The notes beneath the pieces are model-generated. The model made no database searches. It had not been told where the DNA came from and worked only from the letters and a program-made list of their open reading frames with translations. A DNA stretch of 64,000 nt. Origin: VRUE01 sp963715625. GTDB taxonomy: Bacteria > Actinomycetota > Thermoleophilia > Solirubrobacterales > 70-9. How positions within the stretch are numbered: the stretch's first letter is position 1; every line of letters starts with the position of its first letter. The position numbers were made by a program, and so were the translations under genes. Below, piece by piece: positions 23,881-32,058 of this stretch. The DNA lies in NCBI GenBank assembly GCA_963715625.1, contig OY970260.1, forward strand, positions 1,922,001 to 1,986,000, in the 5' to 3' direction.

Positions 23881-25059
23881 ATGGACCTGACCCTCTCGCC
23901 GTCCGAGCAGCAGTTCCGCGACGAGGTCCGCGCCTGGATCGAAGAGAACCACCCGGGCCCGGAGCCAGAGGGCGGCTTGGAGGAGGTGATGGCCTTCCGG
24001 CGCGAGTGGCAGCGGAAGATGCACACCGCCGGCTGGGCGGGGATCTCCTGGCCCAAGGAGTACGGCGGCCGCGGCGCCACGATGATCGAGCAGGCGATCT
24101 TCGTCGGCGAGGCCGCGCGCCTGGAGGCGCCCAGCCCGGCCAACGTCCTCGGCCTGGCGATGGGCGGCCCGGTCGTGATCGCCCACGGCACCGACGAGCA
24201 GAAGCAGCGATACCTCGAGCCGATCCTCACCGCCGAGGAGATCTGGTGCCAGGGCTTCTCGGAGCCCGAGTCGGGCTCCGACCTCGCCTCGCTGAAGACG
24301 CGGGCGGTCAAGGACGGCGACGAGTGGGTGGTGACCGGGCAGAAGGTCTGGACCACGTTCGCCCAGTACGCGAAGTGGTGCATGCTCGTCGCCCGCACCG
24401 ACCCCGATGCCCCCAAGCACAAGGGGCTCACCTACTTCCTGATGGACATGGAGCAGCCCGGGGTGGAGGCCAAGCCCCTGGTCCAGATCACCGGCGAGGG
24501 CGAGTTCAACGAGGTCTTCATCGAGGGGGCGCGGATCCCCGACGCCAACGTCGTCGGCGGCGTCGGCAACGGCTGGACGGTCGCGATCACGACGCTGATG
24601 AACGAGCGTGCCGGGCTGGCCTTCGGCGCGATCGCCCAGATCGCCAACAGCCTCAAGCGGCTCGGCGGCCTCGCTGCCGACACCCGCGTGAACGGGGGCA
24701 CGGCCGCCGGGGACCCCGTCTTTCGCCAACGTCTCGCGCAGCTGCACATCGAGGCCGAGACGATGCGGCTGAACGCCTACCGCGGCCTGACCAAGACGAT
24801 GCAGTCGGGCACCCCCGGCCCGGAGGGCTCGCTGGGCAAGTGGCAGTGGGCCGACATCAACCAGCGCATTGCAGAGCTCGCGCTCGACATCGAGGGGGCC
24901 TACGCGCCGCTGGCCCGGGGCGACGAGCACGCCATCGCCGGCGGTGCCTGGCAGTACGGCTTCCTCCGCTCCCGAGCCAACTCGATCGAGGGCGGCACCA
25001 CCGACATCCTCAAGAACATCATCGCCGAGCGCGTGCTCGGCCTCCCCAAGATGAGATGA
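23881..25059 (+). CDS. Acyl-CoA dehydrogenase, catalytic-type subunit
   Basis: Flavoenzymes of this family introduce the alpha-beta double bond in acyl-CoA. The 392-residue product has SWPKEYGGRGA, the FAD-binding CQGFSEPESGSDLASLKT and WTTFAQYAKWCM, and the C-terminal ANSIEGGTTDILKNIIAERVLG, where the Glu fits the catalytic base position. The next gene, 110 bases downstream, is a second dehydrogenase lacking that residue, so a two-gene heteromeric (alpha2-beta2) enzyme like those for sterol side chains is plausible. Confidence 0.9.
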   Translation: MDLTLSPSEQQFRDEVRAWIEENHPGPEPEGGLEEVMAFRREWQRKMHTAGWAGISWPKEYGGRGATMIEQAIFVGEAARLEAPSPANVLGLAMGGPVVIAHGTDEQKQRYLEPILTAEEIWCQGFSEPESGSDLASLKTRAVKDGDEWVVTGQKVWTTFAQYAKWCMLVARTDPDAPKHKGLTYFLMDMEQPGVEAKPLVQITGEGEFNEVFIEGARIPDANVVGGVGNGWTVAITTLMNERAGLAFGAIAQIANSLKRLGGLAADTRVNGGTAAGDPVFRQRLAQLHIEAETMRLNAYRGLTKTMQSGTPGPEGSLGKWQWADINQRIAELALDIEGAYAPLARGDEHAIAGGAWQYGFLRSRANSIEGGTTDILKNIIAERVLGLPKMR

Positions 25060-25099
25060 GTATGCGAGAGACGACCACCCGCCCGCGGCGGACGCGTGA

Positions 25100-25141
25100 G
25101 CAAGGACGCGAGATCGCCGGTGATCGTGAGCGCGTCCTTGC
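25100..25141. repeat. Inverted repeat between the two acyl-CoA dehydrogenase genes
   Basis: GCAAGGACGCG (25100-25110) pairs with CGCGTCCTTGC (25131-25141) around a 20-base loop. It may be a regulatory or processing hairpin setting subunit ratios. No function can be assigned. Confidence 0.5.
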
Positions 25142-25168
25142 GGAAGCCGAGCACGCGGGCGGAATCTG

Positions 25169-26293
25169 ATGTACTTCGACCTCACAGACGAGCAGCAGGC
25201 GATCAAGTCGACGGCGCACGACTTCCTCGCCGCGCGCTACAAGTCCGAGCGCATCCGCGAGCTTGCCGAGAGCGAGCACGGCTTCGAGCAATCCGACTGG
25301 GACGAGCTGGCCGAGCTGGGCTGGCCCGGGCTGGCGCTCCCCGAGGAGTGGGGCGGGCAGGGCCTGGGGATCGTCGAGCTGGCCGTCCTCTTCGAGGAGA
25401 TGGGCTACGCGCTCGCCCCCTCGCCGCTCTTCTCCAACACGATCGCCGGCCTGGCGATCTCACTCTGCGGCTCCAACGCCCAGCGCGAGCACTTCCTGCG
25501 CCCGCTCGCCGAGGGCAGGATGCGCGGCACGCCGGCGCTCTGGGACGCCGGCTCGCCGGGCACGATCGGCGAGTTCACGATGGAGCCCGGCATCGATGTC
25601 AACGGGGTCGTCCTCGACGGCGAAAAGCTGCTGGTGATGGACGCGGCGGCAGCCGACTTCTTCCTGGTCGCGACGTCGGACGGGTCCCGCCACATAGTCG
25701 AGCGCGGCGCCGCCGGCGTGACCGTCACCCCGTCGACCTCGATCGACCCCACCCGCCGGCTCTACTCGGTTCGCTTCGACCGCGTCTGCGTCGCGGCGGA
25801 GGACACGCTTTCCGGTTCCGCCCACGACTACCCGCCCGTCTTCTTCCGCCTCTGCGTCGCCCTCGCCGCCGAGTCGACGGGGATCGCGCAGCGGACGATG
25901 GAGATGGCCGTCTCCTACGCCAAGGACCGCCAGCAGTTCGGGCGCCCGATCGGCTCCTACCAGGCCGTCTCGCACCGCTGCGCGCAGATGCTGCTCGAGA
26001 CCGAGAACGCGCGCTCGGCCGTCTACGGGGCGGCCTGGGCGGCCGATGCCGAGCCGGAGTCGCTGCCCCTGGCTGCCTCGATGGCGAAGGCCTACGCCTC
26101 CGACGCCGGCTGGCGCGTCCCTGACGCCTCGATCCAGGTTCACGGCGGCATCGGCTTCACCTGGGAGCACGACCTGCACTTCTTTCTCAAGCGCGGCAAG
26201 GCGAACGCGGCGATGTTCGGCGATGCGAAGTGGCACCGCGAGCGCGTCGCCGACGCCGTCCTCGCCGAGGTCGCCGAGCCGGTCTCGGCGTGA
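25169..26293 (+). CDS. Acyl-CoA dehydrogenase-like protein, possible partner subunit
   Basis: The 374-residue product is an acyl-CoA dehydrogenase fold (FDLTDEQQAIKSTAHDFLAARYKSE, ALPEEWGGQGLGIVELAVLFEEMGYALAPSPLFSN, SYAKDRQQFGRPIGSYQAVSHRCAQM, IQVHGGIGFTWEHDLHFFLKR). The usual C-terminal E-G-T catalytic stretch is absent, as in the beta subunits of heteromeric dehydrogenases. It probably pairs with the upstream dehydrogenase. The stop is 79 bases before the luciferase-like gene, with hairpin B between. Confidence 0.87.
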   Translation: MYFDLTDEQQAIKSTAHDFLAARYKSERIRELAESEHGFEQSDWDELAELGWPGLALPEEWGGQGLGIVELAVLFEEMGYALAPSPLFSNTIAGLAISLCGSNAQREHFLRPLAEGRMRGTPALWDAGSPGTIGEFTMEPGIDVNGVVLDGEKLLVMDAAAADFFLVATSDGSRHIVERGAAGVTVTPSTSIDPTRRLYSVRFDRVCVAAEDTLSGSAHDYPPVFFRLCVALAAESTGIAQRTMEMAVSYAKDRQQFGRPIGSYQAVSHRCAQMLLETENARSAVYGAAWAADAEPESLPLAASMAKAYASDAGWRVPDASIQVHGGIGFTWEHDLHFFLKRGKANAAMFGDAKWHRERVADAVLAEVAEPVSA

Positions 26294-26309
26294 GCGAGCC
26301 GACCCACCT

Positions 26310-26358
26310 GTTCCGGTGCGCCTTTGCCCGGAATAGCGGGGCAAAGGCGCACCGGAAC
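26310..26358. repeat. Hairpin B with conserved apical ATAGCGGGG
   Basis: Perfect 20-base arms (26310-26329 and 26339-26358), including GGTGCGCCTTTGCCC, enclose the 9-base loop GGAATAGCG. The flank GATGCGGCGCCGG that follows also follows hairpin A. It lies between the dehydrogenase stop and the luciferase-like start. Confidence 0.75.
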
Positions 26359-26372
26359 GAGATGCGGCGCCG

Positions 26373-27401
26373 GTGAGCGCGCTCGATCGCATCTCCGTCG
26401 CCGCGATCGGCGTCTCGGTCGCCGACCTGGAGGCCGAGGCGAAGCGCGCCGAGGCCGCCGGGGTCGAGTGCGTCTGGGCGCCCGAGCTCTTCCGCTCCTC
26501 GGTCACCCAGGCCGCCTACCTGGCGGGTCGCACCGAGAAGATCGACGTCGCCACCGGGATCGCCTGGGCCTTCACGCGCAGCCCCTTCATCCTCGCCGTC
26601 AGCGCCCTCGACATCGACGAGATGTCGGGCGGCCGCTTCCGGCTCGGCCTCGGCTCCGGCGTCAAGCGCCTGAACGAGACCTGGCACAACGCCGAGTACG
26701 GCCGCCCGGCGCCGCACCTGCGGGAGGCGATCGAGGCGACGCGGCTGATCATGCAGCAGGCCGGCAAGGGCGAGCCGATCCGCTACGAGGGCTCCTACTA
26801 CGACATCGACATCAAGGGCTGGATCAGGCCGCACCCGGCGGCGCGCGAGTCGGTGCCGATCTACACGGCCGGAGTCCAGGGCGGGATGTGCCGGATGGCG
26901 GGCGACGTCGCCGACGGGCTGATCGGGCACCCGATCCAGAGCCTGCGCTGGATCGACGAGGTCGTGGTCAGCTCCTTCGAGGAGGGCCTGAGCCGCTCCG
27001 GCCGCGAGCGCTCGAGCTTCGACTACCTGCCCACGGTCTGCTGCGCGATCGACGACGACGAGGCGCGGGCGATCGAGATGGCCCGCCGCACGATCTCCTT
27101 CTACGCCACGGTCAAGACCTACATGCCGCTCTGGGAGCTGCACGGCTTCGCCGACAACGCCGTTGCCGCCGGCGATGCCTTCCGCCGCGGCGACCTCGCC
27201 GCCGTCCCGGCTGCGATCAGCGACGAGATGGTCAACGCCTACTGCGCCGCCGGCCCCCTCAACAAGGTCCGCGCCCGGGTGGAAGCGACCGCGGAGCGCG
27301 CCGACGGCCTCTTCCTCACGCCGCCCACCTACTTCATCTCCCCCGAAGAGCTCTCCGAGTTCCAGCGTCGCATCATCGACGCCTTCGGCCCGGCTGCCTG
27401 A
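26373..27401 (+). CDS. Luciferase-like (LLM class, probably F420-dependent) oxidoreductase
   Basis: The GTG-started 342-residue product has the TIM-barrel luciferase-like pattern: ISVAAIGVSVADLEAEAKRAEAAGVECVWAPELF-type start, VATGIAWAFTRSPFILAVSALDIDEMSGGRFRLGLGSG, and PIYTAGVQGGMCRMAGDVADGLIGHP. In actinobacteria these usually use coenzyme F420; the cofactor is inferred, not seen. It probably belongs with the acyl-CoA dehydrogenase pair upstream. Hairpin B and a 29-base palindrome flank the gene. Confidence 0.87.
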   Translation: MSALDRISVAAIGVSVADLEAEAKRAEAAGVECVWAPELFRSSVTQAAYLAGRTEKIDVATGIAWAFTRSPFILAVSALDIDEMSGGRFRLGLGSGVKRLNETWHNAEYGRPAPHLREAIEATRLIMQQAGKGEPIRYEGSYYDIDIKGWIRPHPAARESVPIYTAGVQGGMCRMAGDVADGLIGHPIQSLRWIDEVVVSSFEEGLSRSGRERSSFDYLPTVCCAIDDDEARAIEMARRTISFYATVKTYMPLWELHGFADNAVAAGDAFRRGDLAAVPAAISDEMVNAYCAAGPLNKVRARVEATAERADGLFLTPPTYFISPEELSEFQRRIIDAFGPAA

Positions 27402-27419
27402 ATTCTGAGGGGGTGGGGT

Positions 27420-27501
27420 GGGGGCTGGCGGGTGCCCCTCCCCAAGACGCGCGGCGGGAGCCGCGCTTGAGTGTCTTGGGGAGGGGCACCCGCCAGCCCC
27501 C
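27420..27501. repeat. Perfect 29-bp palindrome, family P1
   Basis: Perfect arms (27420-27448 and 27473-27501) enclose the core GCGCGGCGGGAGCCGCGC. The same core with an A for G occurs in the palindrome at 34022-34101. It starts 19 bases after the luciferase-like gene stop. The adjoining 27502-27614 spacer holds AAGCTT and no gene. Confidence 0.8.
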
Positions 27502-27614
27502 TCGAACACACAAGCTTTCAACTCTCCATCCCGAGGTGCCCGCCTCAGCTTGAAAGAGCTTGTGAACCTTGGTCCCGCTTCGCAGCCTCAGCGTCACTCG
27601 GTGACGTGTTGAGA

Positions 27615-27752
27615 GGAGCCTGGCCGTCCTCCAGACGAATGTCGCGAAGCGGGCGGAAATGCAATCCGGTGCTTGCGCGGCCGTAGGCCGCGCTCCCGGT
27701 TGCACCGCGCTTACGCGCGGTGCTCAATTCGACTGGAGGACGGCCAGGCTCC
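27615..27752. repeat. 140-bp palindromic repeat, family P2, copy 1
   Basis: Arms GGAGCCTGGCCGTCCTCCAG and its complement (27615-27634, 27733-27752) enclose a core with GCAATCCGGTGC, GCGCGGCCGTAGGCCGCGC and GCACCGCGCTTACGCGCGGTGC. Near-identical copies occur at 34261-34402 and, inverted, at 49261-49398. The apparent reading frames inside these repeats are not genes. Confidence 0.85.
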
Positions 27753-27772
27753 CCCCGCCAATCCCTCGGTCG

Positions 27773-27976
27773 CTACTCGTCGCGCGGCGTGATGCGGAAG
27801 GTCGAGACCACCTCGGCCTGCTTGGCCTCGGGGTGGACCACGTAGGCGCTGGGGCCGCCGCCGAACCAGCCGGAGCTCTCGTTGTCGGCGACGAAGATGC
27901 CGGGGTGGTGCTTGCCGTCACCGTCCTCGACCCAGACCTTGTCGCCCTCCTTGAACCCGTGTTCGACCTTGCCCAT
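27773..27976 (-). CDS. Small SH3/Tudor-like protein, unknown
   Basis: The 67-residue product MGKVEHGFKEGDKVWVEDGDGKHHPGIFV... has the alternating hydrophobic/charged pattern of a small beta-barrel (KOW, SH3 or Tudor-like). An aromatic-rich middle (SSGWFGGGPSAYVVHPE) follows. No catalytic residues are seen. It is followed on the same strand, 16 bases upstream in map order, by another small gene, so the two may be co-transcribed. Confidence 0.7.
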   Translation of the reverse strand: MGKVEHGFKEGDKVWVEDGDGKHHPGIFVADNESSGWFGGGPSAYVVHPEAKQAEVVSTFRITPRDE

Positions 27977-27992
27977 CGACTCGGAGCCTAGC

Positions 27993-28244
27993 TCAGTGGC
28001 GGGCGATGCCCATCGTGCCGCGGGGATCGCCGCTGTGCTCTGCGAGGTCCTCGAGCTCGGCGATCTTGCGCTCCCCTTCGAGCCGGGCCGGGTTGTCGGC
28101 GGCCAGAGGCTCGATCAGCCGGCGGATGCGGTTGCGCACCTGGAGGGCGAAGTGGGGAGTGGAGGCGCCGGCGAGGGCGCGGATGTCCTCGGCGGTGACC
28201 GGGCCCGGCGCGCCCAGCAGGTCAGGGTTCTCGGCTTCGCTCAT
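27993..28244 (-). CDS. Small helical protein of unknown function (83 aa)
   Basis: The product begins MSEAENPDLLGAPGPVTAEDIRALAGASTPHFALQVRNRI and is mainly helical and charged. ATG 28244 is chosen because a GGAGG ribosome-binding site lies upstream on the minus strand (28253-28257); the frame remains open further upstream without similar support. No domain is recognised. It may form a unit with the SH3-like gene 27773-27976. Confidence 0.7.
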   Translation of the reverse strand: MSEAENPDLLGAPGPVTAEDIRALAGASTPHFALQVRNRIRRLIEPLAADNPARLEGERKIAELEDLAEHSGDPRGTMGIARH

Positions 28245-28308
28245 CGTGAATTCCTCCGCTTCGCTCCCGGCGCGAAGAACCAGATATGGACGCTTGGTCG
28301 CTCCGCGA

Positions 28309-29649
28309 TCACGGTTCCGTCCCTCCGATCTTGGCAAGTTCGGCCAGCTGGTCGATCTCGGCTTGCTGGTTCACGTCGATGGCCTCCTGGTCTCCGATCA
28401 CCCACACGTGGTTGTAGAAGGCGCGGGTCGGATCGGTCGTGTAGCCGGGCTTGACGTCGAGCAGGTATTCCCGCAGCGCCGCCGGCAGCGTACCGGCGTC
28501 GTCGGTGAGCAGCAGCGGGCCCCAGGTCCCGGATGCCGAGAGCGGCGAGGCGACGGCGGCGGCCAGCGGGGCGTCGCTGCGTGCGACTACGAATCCGTGG
28601 CCGGGGTCGTTGACGTTCCAGCCGAACCCGCCGCTGGAGTAGCGGGCCAGCGCGATCGCGTTGGCGACCGGGTCCTCACCGGAGACCCGGCGCACGCGGA
28701 CGGCGATCTTGCCCACCTCCCGTACCACTTCCGAGGAGATCGCCGAGGCCGGGCCGAGCACGTAGACGGGGACCTGCGGGTGGGCCTTCAGGGCCTGCGC
28801 AGTCGGCGCCGGGAGCTTCCCCGGCCCGCTGAAGAGCACAGGGTCGCCCGAGCGCGCCGCCCAGGCGGCCGCCGGGATCGCGAGCTCCGGCTCGGCTTCG
28901 GGGGCAAGCACGAAATGCGCCGGGGGGCCGTCGAAGAGCTTGTCGCGCTCGGTTGCGATCGAGGCCGCGAGTGCAGCCGCTCCAGTCCCATCGACCCGGA
29001 GGGTCTTCAGCTCTCCCGGAGTTGCCGCGGCGCCGATGACGAACGCTTGGGTGCCGCCGGCCTCGACGCTGCCGCGCGGGGCGAGCGCGGCAAGCGCCTG
29101 CTCGGTCGGCTCGGGCAGGTCGCCCCCGGTGGAGACGAGAAGGGGAGAGCGCAGCGGCTCCGCCATCAGCACCGAGGCCGCGACGGCCCCCTGCCAGTCG
29201 TCCTCGTCGACGATCGCGACCGAGGCAGGGCGCTGTGCAGGGGTCGCCGAGGGGAAGACCGCGAGCGTCACCGCCGCGGCGATCGCGGCCGGGTCGGAAC
29301 CGCCGACCCGGGTCGTGTTGTTGGTGGCGAAGGAGGGGTACCCCAGCTCTTCGGCTGCCTCGGCGGCGGGGGTCTCCGCCGGCTCGGCGGTCGTTTCGGG
29401 AGGAGCCTGCGTGGGCGCCGGCGCCGGTTCGGGGGCCTTCCTGTTCGAGCCACCGCCTCCGAGCACGGCGGCGACGAGGAACACGACCGCGACGGCGACC
29501 AGCCCGGCGATCGCCTTCAGCGCCGCGGGCACGGGCCTGCGCCGCCGCTTGGGTCGCTTGGTGGCGGTGGGCGGCGCTTTCGGCTGGGACTCGGCCGTCT
29601 CCGCCGGGGCCGACGGCAGGTCGGCGTTGATGGGGCGCTTCCCGGGCAC
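28309..29649 (-). CDS. Membrane-anchored protein with cell-wall-binding repeats
   Basis: The 446-residue product has a basic N-terminus, one membrane segment (AIAGLVAVAVVFLVAAVLG, about residues 46-64), a Pro/Ala/Glu-rich linker, then repeats of the cell-wall-binding-repeat-2 type (TTRVGGSDPAAIAAAVTLAVFP, SVAIVDEDDWQGAVAASVLMAEPLRSPLLVS, VYVLGPASAISSEVVREV, VRRVSGEDPVANAIALARY). It is probably displayed outside the membrane and bound to the wall. No catalytic domain is present. Confidence 0.85.
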   Translation of the reverse strand: MPGKRPINADLPSAPAETAESQPKAPPTATKRPKRRRRPVPAALKAIAGLVAVAVVFLVAAVLGGGGSNRKAPEPAPAPTQAPPETTAEPAETPAAEAAEELGYPSFATNNTTRVGGSDPAAIAAAVTLAVFPSATPAQRPASVAIVDEDDWQGAVAASVLMAEPLRSPLLVSTGGDLPEPTEQALAALAPRGSVEAGGTQAFVIGAAATPGELKTLRVDGTGAAALAASIATERDKLFDGPPAHFVLAPEAEPELAIPAAAWAARSGDPVLFSGPGKLPAPTAQALKAHPQVPVYVLGPASAISSEVVREVGKIAVRVRRVSGEDPVANAIALARYSSGGFGWNVNDPGHGFVVARSDAPLAAAVASPLSASGTWGPLLLTDDAGTLPAALREYLLDVKPGYTTDPTRAFYNHVWVIGDQEAIDVNQQAEIDQLAELAKIGGTEP

Positions 29650-29721
29650 GGACCGGAAAGCTACAGCGGGGCGGTGGCCAGGAGGGACTCCTGGCTGGTC
29701 AGCTAGTCTTCATGGGACTGG

Positions 29722-29737
29722 TTGACTGACCAGTCAA
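29722..29737. promoter_or_regulatory. Palindrome TTGACTGACCAGTCAA, possible TetR-type operator
   Basis: This perfect 16-base palindrome lies 40 bases before an acyl-CoA dehydrogenase gene. TetR-family regulators of fatty-acid breakdown commonly bind palindromes of this size. The regulator gene is not in the window. TTGACT within it could also serve as a -35 element. Confidence 0.5.
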
Positions 29738-29777
29738 TCAATCGATCCGGTGAGAGGCGCCGACCAGGGGGGACCCA

Positions 29778-31049
29778 ATGGATTTCGCACTTAACGACGA
29801 GCAGCAGGAGTACAAGGAGCGCTGCCGGACCTTCGCCCGCGAGGTGATCAGGCCCGCCGCCCGCAGGCACGACGAAGAGGAGAGCATTCCCTGGGAGGTG
29901 ATCAAAGAGGCCCGCAAGCAGGGCTTCGGCGGCCTCGAGGGGATCCAGCGCTCGGCCGGTGACGGCGAGGGCCAGATGCAGGTGATCTCTGCCGAAGAGT
30001 TCCACTGGGGTTGCGCCGGCATCGCCCTGGCGATCTCCGGCTCCGGCCTTGCGGCGGCTGGGATCGCGTCCTCGGGCACGCCCGAGCAGATCGCCCAGTG
30101 GGTGCCCGAGTGCTTCGGCAGCGGCGACGACATCAAGCTCGGCGCCTATGCCGTGACCGAGCCGCAGGCCGGCTCCGACGTCAAGAGCCTTAAGACGACG
30201 GCGAAGCGCGACGGCGACGAGTGGGTCCTCAACGGGACCAAGGTCTTCATCACCAACGGCGGCATCGCCGACGTCCACGTCGTCGTCGCCACCGTCGACC
30301 CGGCGCTCGGCACCCGCGGGCAGGCCTCCTTCGTCGTCGGCAAGGGCACCCCGGGCCTGACCCAGGGCAAGAAGGAGTCCAAGCTCGGCATCCGCGCCTC
30401 CCACACCGCCGAGGTCGTCCTCGACGATTGCCGCATCCCGGCCGAGAACCTGCTCGGCGGCGAGGAGAAGCTGGAGCGCAAGCTGCAGCGCGGGCGGGAA
30501 GGCAAGAAGTCGCGCGGCGCCGACGCGCTGGCGACCTTCGAGATCACCCGGCCGCTGGTCGGCGCCTCGGCACTCGGCATCGCCCAGGCCGCCTACGAGT
30601 GGACGCTCGAGTACCTCGACGGGCAGACCGAGGGCGGCAGGCCGCTGCTCGGCGAGCAGCGCATCCAGCAGACCCTGGCCGACGTCGCGACCGAGATCGA
30701 AGCCGCCCGCCTGCTCGTCCAGCGCGCCGCCTGGATGGGCCGCAACGGCATCCCGATGACGGGGGGCCAGGGCTCGATGTCGAAGCTCAAGGGCGGCGAC
30801 GTGACGATGTGGGCGACGACGACGCTGATGGACCTCGTCGGCCCCTACGCCTGGAGCGTGGACTGCCCGCTGGAGAAGTTCTTCCGCGACGCCAAGATCT
30901 ACCAGCTGTTCGAGGGCACGGCCGAGATCCAGCGCATGGTCATCTCGCGGATGCAGGCGCGCGAGTACGCCGAGCGGCTTGGGTACGCGGCCGAAGTCGC
31001 CGAGCAGACGGTCGCGGCCGGCTCTCCCAAAGAGCCCGTTCCGGCGTAA
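29778..31049 (+). CDS. Acyl-CoA dehydrogenase
   Basis: The 423-residue product has MDFALNDEQQEYKERCRTFAREVIRPAA, the FAD-binding YAVTEPQAGSDVKSLKTTAKRDGDEWVLNGTKVFITNG, and the C-terminal KIYQLFEGTAEIQRMVISRM with the catalytic Glu. It is therefore a complete, stand-alone enzyme of the short/medium-chain type. It carries a basic insert (LERKLQRGREGKKSRG, about residues 230-246) not usual in the family. A palindromic operator-like site lies 40 bases upstream. Confidence 0.9.
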   Translation: MDFALNDEQQEYKERCRTFAREVIRPAARRHDEEESIPWEVIKEARKQGFGGLEGIQRSAGDGEGQMQVISAEEFHWGCAGIALAISGSGLAAAGIASSGTPEQIAQWVPECFGSGDDIKLGAYAVTEPQAGSDVKSLKTTAKRDGDEWVLNGTKVFITNGGIADVHVVVATVDPALGTRGQASFVVGKGTPGLTQGKKESKLGIRASHTAEVVLDDCRIPAENLLGGEEKLERKLQRGREGKKSRGADALATFEITRPLVGASALGIAQAAYEWTLEYLDGQTEGGRPLLGEQRIQQTLADVATEIEAARLLVQRAAWMGRNGIPMTGGQGSMSKLKGGDVTMWATTTLMDLVGPYAWSVDCPLEKFFRDAKIYQLFEGTAEIQRMVISRMQAREYAERLGYAAEVAEQTVAAGSPKEPVPA

Positions 31050-31072
31050 GGGATAGGCCCTAAGCTCGGGGC

Positions 31073-31987
31073 GTGCATTCGCACTCGCATGCTCTCGATG
31101 CGCGGCGGGGCGACAGCCGCCGGCGGATGTGGGTTGCTTTGGGGGTCAATGCGGCGATGCTGGTTGCCGAGGCGGTCGGAGGATTCGTTACCGGGTCCCT
31201 GGCGGTGCTTGCCGACGCCGGGCATCTGCTCTCTGATGTCGGGGCGATTGGGCTGGCGCTGTTCGCCGCTTCGCTTGCAGCCCGGCCCGCGGGTGGGCGG
31301 ATGACCTTCGGGTACCAGCGCTCGGAGATTCTCGCCGCCCTGCTCAACGGGCTGCTGCTGGTGGCGGTGGCGCTCGCGGTCGCCTACGCGGCCGTCGGCC
31401 GGCTCGGCGATCCCCCCGAGATCGACGGGCTCGGGGTGTTGGGCCTCGGCCTCTTCGGTCTCCTCGGCAACGTCGCCGCGACCGCGGTTCTCGCCCGCGG
31501 CGAGCGCTCTGACGTCAACCTCGAGGGCGTGCTGCGCCACAGCGCCGCCGACGCGCTCGGCTCGCTCGGTGTCGTACTTGCCGGCGCCGTTGTGCTCGCC
31601 GGCGGCTCGTCGATCGTCGACCCCGTCGTCAGCCTCCTGATCGCCGCCCTGATCCTCGCCTCCTCCTGGCGCTTGATCGCAGAGCCGCTCGGCGTGCTGA
31701 TGGAGGCCGCTCCACAGGGTGTCGACGTCGATGCGACCGGGGCGGCGATCTGCGCAGAGGAGGGGGTGCGCTCGGTACACGACCTGCACGTCTGGACGGT
31801 CACCTCCGGATTCGGCGCGCTCGCGGCCCACGTCGTCGTCGCGCCCGGGTGCGATCGGGACCTGGTGCGGCGCCGGATCGAGCTGCTGCTGCACGAGCGC
31901 TTCGGCATCGACCACACGACCCTGCAGATGGAGGAGCAGGCGTCCGACGCCCTCCTGCGGGTCGAGAACGCGCCCCGCCAGGCCTGA
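31073..31987 (+). CDS. Cation diffusion facilitator (zinc/cobalt/cadmium exporter, CzcD-like)
   Basis: CDF proteins export divalent metals in exchange for protons. The GTG-started 304-residue product has a His-containing N-terminus (MHSHSHALDARRG). Six membrane segments carry the paired metal-site motifs HLLSD (second segment) and HSAAD (fifth). A C-terminal cytoplasmic domain (VRSVHDLHVWTVTSGFGALAAHVVV) completes it. It is the usual length and all key residues are present. It starts 23 bases after the dehydrogenase stop but has no obvious functional link to it. Confidence 0.92.
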   Translation: MHSHSHALDARRGDSRRRMWVALGVNAAMLVAEAVGGFVTGSLAVLADAGHLLSDVGAIGLALFAASLAARPAGGRMTFGYQRSEILAALLNGLLLVAVALAVAYAAVGRLGDPPEIDGLGVLGLGLFGLLGNVAATAVLARGERSDVNLEGVLRHSAADALGSLGVVLAGAVVLAGGSSIVDPVVSLLIAALILASSWRLIAEPLGVLMEAAPQGVDVDATGAAICAEEGVRSVHDLHVWTVTSGFGALAAHVVVAPGCDRDLVRRRIELLLHERFGIDHTTLQMEEQASDALLRVENAPRQA

Positions 31988-32058
31988 GCGCAAGCCCGGT
32001 TGCACGATTAATGCCCTGCAAGGAGGCGGTTCTTCGGCTCAGCTAGCCTGTTTCGACG

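Noticed and set aside
27545..27727. Similar short frames (MSTARKRGAT..., LHFRPLRDIRLEDGQAP) at 27.5, 34.3 and 49.3 kb
   Set aside because: They lie wholly inside the 140-bp P2 palindromes and recur on either strand because the DNA is repeated, not because a protein is conserved.
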